Below, piece after piece: positions 32,571-43,024 of a stretch of 64,000 nt of DNA (its first letter is position 1; each line of letters starts with the position of its first letter). The stretch spans positions 3,162,001 through 3,226,000 of the forward strand of contig OZ017750.1 in assembly GCA_963969365.1 (NCBI GenBank), given 5' to 3'. This DNA comes from Asterochloris sp. CNOR1. Its lineage: Eukaryota; Chlorophyta; Trebouxiophyceae; Trebouxiales; Trebouxiaceae. The notes beneath the pieces are model-generated. The model had not been told where the DNA came from, ran no database searches, and saw nothing but the letters and a program-made list of their open reading frames with translations. Both the position numbers and the translations under genes were made by a program.

Positions 32571-33128
32571 TGCACCGCCCTTGTACCACCCCATGAGGAC
32601 ATTAGCCTCATCAATGCAGATGACAGGCAACGGGCTGGTGTTCGATACTCTTGTGCTTTTGAGTTTGTGCAGGCTGTCATAGGCTTTGATGACATCATTC
32701 AAGCTGGAGGGTGCTTCTTCCTCAAAAATCTTGCTTGCCGCACTTTGCAGCAGCAACAGTTGTTCCAGGTCACCAGTTGACTTGTTCATCTTGAGGACTC
32801 CAGATCTAACAACAGCTTCTGCTACTTTGCCTGCGGTCTTGCCCATCTGCTCCAGCATGCGGCGTACCTCGGGGAGTTGCTTTGCCCCCTGCTCTTTGAG
32901 TACAGCTGCCATGACGCCACCATCAGTCAGCTTCTGAGCCCTTCCATCCACAAATGCTAACAGGGCCTTGTGCTTCTTCCTCCCCTGCAGCACCTCCTCC
33001 AGCAGCCGCGACTTGCCACTGCTGCGAGGCCCCACAATCACTAACACACCTTCAGGATCCCGCTTGGGCTTAGCCAGCAGGAGGGACTGCTCCCATTCCC
33101 TGTCACAGAAGTCAGAGCTGGAGAGGGC
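32571..33128 (-). pseudogene. P-loop ATPase (STAND/AAA-type) gene fragment truncated by the duplication
   Basis: One open exon, acceptor gttgcag at 33135-33129, then ALSSSDFCDREWEQSLLLAK. It holds a Walker A motif GPRSSGKS near residue 32 and a Walker B PVICIDEAN near residue 173, followed by LMGWYKGG, after which the left duplication arm begins at 32570. This is about 185 residues of a single ATP-binding domain of the kind that loads or senses ligands in STAND or archaeal-type ATPases. Upstream exons toward 33300 were not resolved. The 3' part is missing from the window, so the gene is probably dead, although the remaining frame is open. Confidence 0.65.
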
Positions 33129-33499
33129 CTGCAACACACAAAGCTGTCAGCAGCATCCAAAACAGGTAGTTGGTGGCTGCACATACTCTGGCCTGCACAT
33201 TGAACTTCAATGAATGAGGCCTGAACCTGCAAGGCATGAGGCAGGCGTTTGCTGCAGGTCAAGACATGCCTTCAGCTCTCTTAGGCATGTACCTGAGTCC
33301 TGGGCACCCGCAGTGGGCGTGCAGTCTGGGACAGGCACAGATCTGGCCACCACGAGGCATCTGCAGACAAAGCCTGCCATAGGAGGCCATGCCAACAGCA
33401 AGCAAGCAGATCGGCGCAAGCCGTGCAGAACTGCTGAAATTTCTGTTTGGTCAGTTTGCCAAGTTCAAACTAGCCTTCCGACCTAATTCCTAGGTCCAA

Positions 33500-34600
33500 A
33501 ACCCTAGCGCGCCAAAGTTCCCCAGATCCATCTTCATGCAGCACTACCAAGTGCCATCTGCTCAGTACAGCAGCTACATCAACCATGTCATCAACCTGGG
33601 GCTGGCTGGGGACTACATAGCACAACTGCATGGCAGTTGCTCCCCAGACAGCCCCCGTTCTCTCAGAGCGGCCATTAATCAAGCCTGCAGACACCTGTCT
33701 GGCGTGGTGGATGATCTCCAGCCAGTGCCGGTCTCTGCCCTTGGTGATGCTGCCTCAGGTGCCTCTTCCCGGTGTTCAGCCCCCAGCATCAGCCAAACCC
33801 ATCCCATGGATGCCTCTGGCTTCACAGGCCAGCTATGGCGTTACTCTGCCGCCTCAGTCCCTCAGTGCGCTGAGCGCCTCGGATGAGAGGGACTCCTCTT
33901 TGTTCGAGAAGCAGGTGTGTAATCAATTGCCTTTCAGCTTGAGCGCCTTTATGCTGTTCAGACTGTACCTCCCCTTGTGTGAGCTGCAGGTCTGGAAGCT
34001 CTCAGAATTTCAAACAGTCCCAGAAGCATTTGAGGCGTTCTCCAAGATCTCAGCGGTGCATTCAGACTTCCGCAGGTGGCATGGCAGCAAGAAGGAAGCA
34101 AGGGCCAGCAGCACGGCCTTCTCAAGATTCAAGAATGGCCTTGATGCTGAGGTCAGAAAACGCATGGCTGCCTTGGGAAGCACCATGGCTGCTGTTGTCG
34201 GGGCTTTAGAGATGGAACGTGAGCGCATTCCCCGGACCAGGACAGTCAGCTCATTGCAGCAGCTATGCAGCAAGTACAGCAGTGATTCTAAGCTGCTTGG
34301 CAAGCGTTGACAGAGCGGCTGAGCCAGCTTTTGATTCTTTACTGATCTGCATTGACATTTACAACCGCCATTTCCCTGCACAAGTTACATTTCTCTGCTG
34401 AAAGTCATATCTTACTGAACACTGTAACAATTCACTCAGAAAGTCAGATTTCACTCCACAAGATCAGATCTCACGCGGGGGGGCAAGCCTTCAAGGCTTG
34501 CCCCCTGACAGACTACACTTGAAACACTCTTGGTCTACATGAATCGATGATATGCCTTCCCGCGTAACCCTTTTCTCTGGGCCAATCAAACATTTTCTGG
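33500..34600 (+). mobile_element. Crypton-like tyrosine-recombinase element, internally deleted copy
   Basis: Matches the two ends of the longer element at about 55550-58848 in direct orientation. The 5' part (from gcgcgccaaa, then MQHYQVPSAQYSSYINH) joins at about 33745 directly to the 3' part (equivalent to 57985 onward), removing about 2.2 kb with the recombinase core. It keeps the C-terminal GCR1_C-like region (RRWHGSKKEARASSTAFSRF) and the 3' hairpin. Similarity ends at about 34600 in ttctggcta. Non-autonomous. Confidence 0.75.
34477..34505. repeat. Hairpin near the 3' end of the left Crypton-like copy
   Basis: The stem gggggcaagcc pairs with ggcttgccccc across a 5-base loop. The same structure is a perfect palindrome in the right copy (58721-58748). 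Confidence 0.85.
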
Positions 34601-34961
34601 CTAGCCACTGCACAACAAAGTTCCACTACACTTGAACTCCACTTGAAGACATCAACCTGAGGGATCTGGCCTGACCAAAAGATGTCACTCATGTGGTGGC
34701 TTTTTGGACCTGGCACTGGCTACACTTGACTCCCTGGTGGCACAAGAGGACCTCCTGGGCCCTTGAAAAGGGCTGCACTCGCACAATCTGTGCATCTGTT
34801 ACAAAGTCATACGGTGTGGTACGTGGACGCACCTTCCACACCTGTGCTGTGGCATGGTGATTCAGACAAGTTCATGATCTTGTAAACAAGCTTGCATCAT
34901 CTGGCCTTCATCACATCAGCAATACCTGCTGCTGGCAGACTGTAACTGATACATGCCCTTG
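34601..34961. other. Unassigned sequence between the Crypton-like copy and the CACTA element
   Basis: About 360 bp with no supported gene and no match elsewhere in the window that I could find. It ends with the TTG target duplication of the CACTA element (34959-34961). Confidence 0.5.
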
Positions 34962-37900
34962 CACTAGCAGACCAACCCTGCACACTTTATGCACACGTAA
35001 ATGAGCCAATTAGTGTGCCTGATTGCAGGGGAACAAGTGTGCAGAAAGTGTGCATAAAGTGTGTGCTTTGTGTGCCTTGATCGTGTGCAGAAAGTGTTTA
35101 CATTGTGTGCAATGAAGTGTGCAATAAGTGTGCAAAAAGTGTGTGAACAAGGCAAAGTGTGCTTGGAAAAGTGTGCTTCATTGTGTGTCAGACTGGCTAG
35201 GAGCCAGCAGCATGCATATGCCATGCATGGCAGCTAGCAGGGCTGCAGGTATCTGTGACAAGAAACACAAGGGACCGTCCCTTGTCGGACTACCATCAAA
35301 GGCTAGCAAGTTGAAGTTCTATAAACTGCTGACATCACTTGATGCAACAGCTGCTTCTGCATCTGAAGGGACATCACGAGGAGGCATGCGCCTACGTCGA
35401 GTGCGCTTAGGGAGTGGGGCTGCCTGCAGTGCAGAGGCACTTCTGCATGATCAGGCATTGTGCGCTGCCAGCTTTGCTGAATGCATGAGGTCCAGGGTTG
35501 CCTTGTCCATGCACAACTGTGAAAGTGTTAGACACGTTGGGTCGCTAAGTCTCGTAGTGCAGCACATGTAGCCCAAGCAGTAGCGCACAGTGCGGTAAGG
35601 GAGGGACTCATCAATGAGTAGCATTGGAAATTCTGTGGCAGGTTTCATGACAAATGCGCACCTTTGGATTGTTCTCGTTGCCGGAGGGACGCGTCTTGCC
35701 CTTTTTGCTAACAGGCTCTGCGTTCAAGGCCCTTAGAGTTCTATCAGAGCCTGGAAATGCCTGCAGGGCAGAGGCAACTGTGTTGCCTAGCAAGGCCGTT
35801 ACACGCACGTGAGTGCACTGATTGCAGTGATGGTGGAGGCAGCTACCGTGCCGTGACTGTGCACAACAGGTGTTGGCATCACGTCCACAGGCACACAGTA
35901 CCTTAGGGATGTTCTCTTGGTCAGCGCGACGCTTCTTGCCCTTTTTGGCGGCGGGCTTTGTAGCCTCCTCAAGCGCATCGCACATAGCGCGAAGTCCAGA
36001 GGCTTTCAGTCTTGCCTGATTCTCTGCCTGCTTGTTCAAGCAAGATTGCGCGTACTCTGTCAGTGGCTCCTCCTGTACGTGCATGACCAGCCAGGCTTGA
36101 AGCAGTTGTGGCAGGAGGCTGCAGTTATCACCTCGGAAGAGCATTGTGAGTGCTTGTCACATTCAGCGACACTCTGGAGATTTACAGGGGACCCTGGGAC
36201 TAATGGGACCTTGATAGTCCCAGGCTGGCCAAGGATGCCCACTTAAAAGCGAGCAACTTTGCTCTGTTATCTGCTATTCTTCACCTGCACAAGCACTTGG
36301 CCACCTCTAGAGGCAGATCTGCGCCCGCCGTGACTGCTAGCAGCGCTGCGCCCACCAGCTGTCTGCCAGTTGGTCTGTGTCCCACCTCTGCCAACACTCT
36401 GCAGTGATTTGCAAGGCATTGTTGCTGACACTCAATGATGCAGCACAAGTAGCCCAAGGGCCAGCGCACAGTATTGTGAAGGGACAGACTCGCTACTGAA
36501 GAAGACTGCAATTGCTTGCGAGCTCTGCCTCAATATCTACAGAGAACATCCCACCTGGCGAGCACGTGCCACGCCCCCCTCGTCCTCACTCACAGTGAGG
36601 CTCTTCCCTGCGTTGCTAAACTGCAGGGCAGGCAAACACTGGATAGGAGCCAGCAGTATGCATAGCAACTAGCAGGGCTGGCATCTGCACAAGAACACAT
36701 AAGACACTGTCAATTGACTGTGCAAAGTGCAGGCCTGGCTGAGGGCTGGAACTGGCACTGTAGCCTAGAAAGGTGTTCAAAGTCACAGCACATGTCTAGA
36801 AGCCATACCGGGTCATCGCCACTGCCAGCGGACTGTCCCAGCTCTGCCAGCGCTGCAGTGCCAGCCAGCAGGTCTGCGTTACCCAGTTGCCCTGCCACAG
36901 GTTGACCAGGCTCAGGGGCCAAAGGAGCTGCCGCCGTAGGCTGCTTTAGCGGCGGCGGCTCTGACCTCTGCTCCAACTGCAGCCAGGAGGCATTATATTG
37001 GGACAGAGTAGGCGGCAGCAGGGCAGAGTAGCGAGTTTGCACCTGTGAGTGACCACGAGGCAACTCACATGGGCATGACAAGCACCTGAGATGTATTGCC
37101 TGCAGGAGGTGCAACAGTCAGCTCACCATGGCCTTCAACCCTGGGCTAAAGGTGCCCGCCTGCCACTCCGCTCTGATGAGCGCAACTAGCCCTGAGGATG
37201 CTGAGAAGAACTTCTCGACCTGCTGCAATTGGTTGCAACAGCCACTTGGGAGGCTTCTCGGGCTGGCTCTGGCCATCCTTGCTGCAGCTGGAAGATCTGC
37301 CTGCCAGCCTGAGATTGTTGTTTCTTATAGTGCTGCAGGCGCAGACAGAAGCGGTTGGTTTGTTTGCTTCATGACACAAATGCAGCAACACAGGCTGGCT
37401 GCACATTGTAGCTCAAGCATCCATTGCCACCATACGTAGGTATCCCAGCTGCATGCACTAACCCCACCTTGTGTAGTGCTTCTCCATCGTGGCCTCTGTC
37501 TGCACATCAAGTGTCTTGTCAACCTTTCGACAGGTTTTGTATTTGCGCAAGGTGCACTTGCTGGCACACTTCAAAGCTGCACGAACCAGGTCACGTTGCG
37601 CTTTAGTAAGGCCCTCCTGCTTCACCTGCACTCAGAGCAGCTTATCACAATGCTGCACTGTCACAGCAGTGCATCTGGAGGCGACAGACATGCAAGCTCA
37701 TCTCGCACATGCAGCTGCGCACCTGCACCCACTGTCCTTTCGTCACTGGCTGTCCTCCCACCTCACCATCCTTGAGGTGCCTGGGCATATACAACATCTC
37801 CTCCTTGAACTTCTCATGCCACGGCTGCAACTTCTTGCCTGACTTGGAGCGCTGGCTGCCTGGTGGGGGGCCCAAGGCTGTTGCTGGGGTGCAGGCCACC

Positions 37901-39448
37901 TGGGCTGTGGGATGACGAAGCTGCATCTGCTGAGATGCTGCAGTACAGTTGACTGTCCAGTCAAAATGCACAACTCCTGCAGACACCCATAGCTGAAGCT
38001 GTAGGCGTTTGCCCAGACAGTGGCTTGAGCTATATACCAATTTGCAGCCTGCAGGACAAGGTGTGAGAGACAAGAGGTGGCCACAGCCTGAACATGGAGC
38101 AGCAAAAGTGTCAGCTGCAGCCATAATGGCATGCTGCAGTCCCTTGCTGATGTCTGGCAGCCATTGGGTGAGCTGCTGGCTGCTTTCAAGTGTTGAAGCC
38201 CCTTTACTCCCAAAGCTTTTATGCAATGCGGTGCTCAGCAAAACAGCAGACGTCTGCGTGGTCACAACAACATGGCTGCCACTTGAACTCGCAGCTCACC
38301 TTCTACCACCTGGAGGCCAAGCTCTGGCCCCTCATCCTCACCAGCCAAAAGCTTTCGCAGCTTGTTCGGCATCGCTGCATGGCCATGCGCTTCGCCAAGC
38401 GAGGTGAAACTGACTGTGCCAAGCAGGCTGGCTTGGCTGAGGCAGAGAGCAGCCGCTACATCCGCCAGGAAGTCATCGTTTGAACAATGGGTATTGAACC
38501 GGACACAGCGTGACTGCCCTGATAGGCCTGGGCCTTTCAATGCAGTCCCTATGCTGCTCGGCATGCTATGGGCGGGGGGCTCCAAAGGCAGGACCCCCCG
38601 CAATGTTCCGTATAGGGTATATTAAACAAGGAAAAGTCTTGATGCCACCATGTGACCACCATGTGACCCGCTTTGTCTGGCAGGCCAGCGGACATGGCTG
38701 ACAGCGAGGACCTGACCTCAGAGGATGAGATCTCATCTGTTATGAGCTATTGACAGAGGCCTCCTCTGGTGAGATCAAGCTCCTTTCAGACTGCAATGCA
38801 ACAATTGGTTGTTTGATCTGGTGTCTGCCTATAGACCCCAGCTCAGAGCCTAGCAGTTCTCCGGCGCCTGACAGCGATGACAGGGAGTATGAGCTCGGTG
38901 AGATGAAGGCCAAGGCTTTGCCAGGCTTTGAGATTGCCAGAGTGCCACTCAGCACTGTGCGTAGCCCTTTGTGATGCTGTCAGGGGCTGCAAGAGCGAGG
39001 ATGTCGCATGTAATCTCGCGCTCCATGGTATGTTGGCAAGGCTGCAGCAGCAGGTGGTATCCTGCGCCTCAGTCTGGGTCACGCATGAGCGTTGCCTGAC
39101 AGCCCAAGGGTCTGCAGGCATGACTCGAATACCAGGGCAGGAGTCATGCAAAGCCATCTATAGGCATGCAGGCTGGAAGCATGCACATGCTGGCTGGAGG
39201 TCTCACCTCAAGCCTCGATCACGATCCAGACTGCAAGCTTGTCAGAAGGGCAGTCGAAAAGTTAAGTGCCTGCTTCCAGTCTATACATGGGTGTCTGACT
39301 GAACACTGTCAGGAAGTCAGGGCCTCTGTGCCCCTTAAGCTAAGCTGTCATGTGTGGCATTAAGTGTGCAGGGCCCTGCACACAATTGCTTGTCAAGGCA
39401 TATGTGTGCCAAAAGTGTGCTTAAAGTGTGCAGGTTGGTCTGCTAGTG
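34962..39448. mobile_element. CACTA-superfamily DNA transposon, 4.49 kb
   Basis: Terminal inverted repeats begin CACTAGCAGACCAACC at 34962 and, in reverse complement, CACTAGCAGACCAACCTGCA at 39448. A 3-bp target duplication TTG flanks both ends (34959-34961 and 39449-39451). CACTA start and 3-bp TSD are diagnostic of the superfamily. Subterminal arrays of the 8-mer aagtgtgc fill 34980-35190 and 39350-39430, the usual transposase-binding arrangement. Internal coding is fragmentary. A minus-strand piece at about 38130-37680 has paired cysteines (PCSGCGHLL, CPAGC) and KKLQPWHEKFKEEMLYM. Another at 36050-35650 repeats a KKGKxRxxxxENxPKV motif. A plus-strand acidic start is at 38694 (MADSEDLTSEDEISSV). 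I see no convincing TNP2 domain, so it may be non-autonomous. Confidence 0.85.
35650..38480 (-). CDS. Unrecognised multi-exon coding remnants inside the CACTA element
   Basis: Several minus-strand open segments look coding by composition: about 38470-38290, 38130-37680 (Cys pairs, then LKDGEVGGQPVTKGQW), 37060-36800 (PPPLKQPTAAAPLAPEPGQP) and 36070-35640 (KKGKKRRADQENIPKV and KKGKTRPSGNENNPKV, a duplicated exon). I cannot link them into one frame or name a domain. They could be a Kyakuja/Zisupton-like or captured host gene. Low confidence throughout. Confidence 0.25.
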
Positions 39449-39643
39449 TTGCTGGCGCGCGGCCAGCCGTCCATCCAGGAGGTGGGTACTTCCCAACCAG
39501 ATTGATGAATCCCTCCTCATAGTGCTGCCTCAGCTTGGCAATTGAAAGGTTGCCACCTCCAGGTTGTAACTTCCTGACAGGCTCAAGCAGCCTGAATCGA
39601 TAAAAGTCAGAACTAAAAATTCATGACGAACCACCAGTTCCTC

Positions 39644-40591
39644 TTACAGGCATCCGTTGGGCCCTTGCAGGTACTTCATGGAGCGCTTCCGCTGGATAGT
39701 CTGCTGCTCCTTTGGGAGGGCCTTGAACTCGTCCTCATCATAGGCAGGATTGCGAATCAGGTCGCCTTCCTTACGCATTGGCACAGTACCAAAAGAGCTC
39801 TCGGCCAACACACTCGGCAAGGCGCTCCCTGTGCAACCCACACTCTCTGCGGCAGCTTTCAGCAGACTTTGGCATTCCTCATACGTCTTGCATTCACATT
39901 CTGGAGTTCCTGCCTTGATAGCTTCTGTGGCCACCTGCACCGCAGTGCCTTGCTGCCCAGCACCATTTCTGGCGCCCCCATGCGAGATCTCCCACTCTCC
40001 ACCGCACTTGAACTCCACTGTCCTGTGCTCAGGATCCTTTGGGCGGTGATTCTCATGGTCGTTGTTGTTCACGTATAGCGACCTGTAGTCGCCAAGCCCC
40101 TTCAAGCCGTGAGCCGGTCCAGCCTCTGCTTTCAACTCATTGATAATCTTGACCTCCACCAGCCCACTCTCTGTGCCAAATATGAGTGCCATGGAGTCAA
40201 CGATACGAGCTTTGACAGCGCTGTAGGTCTTGGGAGCCTCAGACATCACTAGGAAATGTACATGCTTGTTGCATGGCTTGTGGTGAAGAGTGCCTGAGCA
40301 CTTTTTGATGTTGTGTCCAAAGACACCCTTCAGAGCCGCCATGCTCTGTCGCGAGACCTGAGGCAGCTGGTCTTCATTTATGGCGATGTGGTTGACAACA
40401 ATCTCAAGGTTGCGGTCTTGCCTCTTGCCGCTGCCTGGCTTAGACTTCATCATGGCCTGCTTTCCTATGGAGTGAGATTGAAAAGCTCTAAGTAAGAGTT
40501 CAATGTTGCCATTGATCCTCTCGCTGCTGCCTTGCTTAGACTTCATCGTAGCCTGCTCTAAGAAAGCAGCCAGCTCTGTCTGCCTGAGCAC
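39644..40591 (-). CDS. C-terminal part of the zinc-finger gene (right, fuller copy), unrecognised
   Basis: A 315-codon open frame. Its 5' 170 bp (40591-40420) lies in the right duplication arm and repeats the KSKQGSSER / KSKPGSGKR exon motif; the rest is unique to this side. It contains KHVHFLVMSEAPKTYSAV (an H-x-H strand reminiscent of HUH or primase-like folds), RSLYVNNNDHENH, EHRTVEFKCGGEW, and ends KYLQGPNGCL. The first codon of the open stretch is GTG, so it is an exon rather than a full gene. Its natural 5' exons appear to be the zinc-finger exons at 52250 and 42380-42230, now separated by the 9.66-kb transposon. Function unknown; replication-initiator-like is a weak guess. Confidence 0.45.
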   Translation of the reverse strand: MLRQTELAAFLEQATMKSKQGSSERINGNIELLLRAFQSHSIGKQAMMKSKPGSGKRQDRNLEIVVNHIAINEDQLPQVSRQSMAALKGVFGHNIKKCSGTLHHKPCNKHVHFLVMSEAPKTYSAVKARIVDSMALIFGTESGLVEVKIINELKAEAGPAHGLKGLGDYRSLYVNNNDHENHRPKDPEHRTVEFKCGGEWEISHGGARNGAGQQGTAVQVATEAIKAGTPECECKTYEECQSLLKAAAESVGCTGSALPSVLAESSFGTVPMRKEGDLIRNPAYDEDEFKALPKEQQTIQRKRSMKYLQGPNGCL

Positions 40592-40599
40592 AGACTAAT

Positions 40600-42130
40600 G
40601 CTGAGCAGAAAGGATTGGCACGCGCATGCAGGCCCCTCCCCCCTTGACTTTTGGTGAATTTGGTGGTGCTCACCTGTCAAGACCAGCTGTATTTGCCAGG
40701 AAGATGGGTTAGCACAGATTCATGTCAAGCAGAAGGGATGGACAGGAGCACATAACAAGGGCATACGAGCCCCCACCCCTCCTGACATGAGGTCCCCCTC
40801 CCCTGACTTTTGGTGAGTGTGGTGGTGCTTGCAGAGTTCAGCTCTGTCTGCTTCAGCACAGACTGAAGTCAGTCAAGAAGGATTGACGCGCCCGCAGGAG
40901 CCCTCCTCTTCTGTTTCTTGGTGTTCATGGTGACAAATGCCTGCCCAGACCAGCTTTGTTCGTCCTAGCACAACTTGATGTTGAGCAAAAGGGATGGACA
41001 TGAGCACATGAGCCCCCGTCCCCTGGATTTTGGTGAGTTTGGTGATGCTCAGCCACTGAAGCTTCATCTACTTCAGCACAGACTGTGTTGAGCATGACAA
41101 TCACTGGAAGACATGAGCCCCTCCTCCCCTGGAATTTGGTGATTTTGGAGCACTCACCCACCCATATAACAAGTCACAACCTCAATGTCCTTGAAGCGAA
41201 TGCGTGATGGCTGTGACACAGCTGCTTGACGCCTGAGCACGCGGCTTGGCCTGGACTTCCTCCTCCCGCTTTCTCTGCAGGGCAGTGAGAGCTGTGGGCC
41301 TGCTGGAGCCAAGGCCCTCTGTGAGCGGAATGCCAGCTTCCACAACACACCTTCTGCGCCTTTGCTGCAGCCAGTGCCTCCTCCTATTCTTGCTTCGTGA
41401 TGCTGTTGCAGTCTGGGTCTTTCTCAGCGTCTGTCAGGAGGTCCCACCCCTTGCAGTTGAATTTGCGGGGCTTCATGTGCGCCACGAAGTGTCCCCGCTG
41501 GTCACTGAAGTGGTGGCAGGCAGGGCAGCGGAATGGCATGGTGGCCAGTGAAGCCGGGGTGCCGGTCAGGAGGAAAGCTCATTGACTTTCTTTTCGCATA
41601 CCTTAAGTTTATCATCACTCAAGAGGTCTAGGTGGGGCATGAGCACCATGAGTGAGCTCTGCCGAGAAGCAGGCCTTCAAGTTTCACGCCTTGTCGCAGG
41701 GTTTTACATGGCTTTCTTTAGGTCATATTATCAACAGGCAATGTGACACCCTGCGACCTGAACTAAGCCATGTAAGAACCCTGCGACAAGGCGTGAAACT
41801 CAAAGGCCTACTTCGCGGCAGAGCTCAGTCATGGTGCTCATGCCCCACCTGGACTTCTTGAGTGATGAAAGATTTGAAGTATTCATAAATAAAGTCCATG
41901 AGCTGCCCTCCTGACCGGCACCCCGTTATTCATTGGCCACCATGCCATTCCGCTGCCCTGCCTGCCACTACTTCAGTGACCAGCGGGGACACTTCGTGGC
42001 ACACATGAAGCCGCGCAAACGCAACTGCAAGGGGTGGGACCGCTTGACAGACGCTGGGAAAGACCCAGACAGCAACTGCATCACGAAGCAAGAATATGAG
42101 GAGGCACTGGCTGCGTCAACATACTGATGT
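40600..42130 (-). repeat. Right-arm copies of the degenerate tandem repeat and zinc-finger quasi-palindrome
   Basis: Mirror of 30860-32410. The tandem repeat is at about 40600-41170 and the palindromic finger copies at about 41350-42130, including plus 41942-42126 (MPFRCPACHYFSDQRGHF) and its inverted partner near 41550-41390. Confidence 0.75.
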
Positions 42131-42400
42131 AGAGCAGGACAATAACGTGATGACATGAGCCCCTCCTCCCTGGCTTTTGGGATTTTGCAGAACTCACCTG
42201 CCCACATAACAAATTACATCCTCTGCTCACCACAATGTCCTTGAAGCAAATGCGTGATGGCTCTGACACAGCTGCTGATGCCTGAGCACTCAGCTTGGCC
42301 TAAACCTCCTCCTCCCGCTTCCTTCGCAGGGCAGTGAGAGATGTGGGCCTGCGGAAGCCAAGGCCCTTGATGAGCGGGAATGCCACTCACACACCTTCTG

Positions 42401-42425
42401 CATCTGAAGAGTGCAGATGGCACAG
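42401..42425 (+). repeat. Left TIR of the 9.66-kb transposon
   Basis: Twenty-five bp, itself partly palindromic (catct...agatg). Matches the inverted right end with one mismatch at position 14. Confidence 0.9.
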
Positions 42426-43024
42426 TTGTGTAGGGCACTTTGCACAAGTACGTAAACTGTACCAGCACATCAGCACACAGCTGTGCAATGCCTTGCACAT
42501 GTACAAGGTCGTGGCAGAAAGCTGTGTGCAACTTTGCAGGGCTGCTTATAGTGTACGGTAGATCACATATGCAACATGTGTACAAAGACGTGCTTGTGCA
42601 GTGATGACAGTTTATTGTACATGTACTTTGTTATGCGGTCTTGTACACATAGGGTTAGCTTGCACAAATTCGTACAGCGAAAGCTGTACACAATCGTGTA
42701 CGTAGACAATGGTGTACAATTTTGACATGTCTTTGCGGGTCAAGCAGCACCCAGCCCAGACAAGCAAGTTCAGCACCATCTGAGGAGACCTGCTTTGCAG
42801 TTTCGCTGTTAAGGGAGGTGCAACCCTGCGACTCCCCATCCGGGACTATTTAGACCTCAATCATTGAATAGCCCGAAGCCTTCCTGAAAATACAGCCAGC
42901 TTTTGGGCCCTCGTGACAGGTGTGTGACAGTTGTTCCTACCAGTGGCAGGACATTCTCTGCAACGGCTGGAACCACCCTGGCCCAGCCCACAACTGTCGT
43001 TGAGGGACTTAAAATTCGGCTTCA

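Noticed and set aside
34980-35190. The aagtgtgc array as a CRISPR or telomere-like repeat
   Set aside because: The units are short, irregularly spaced and mirrored at the other end of a CACTA element, so they are subterminal transposase-binding repeats.
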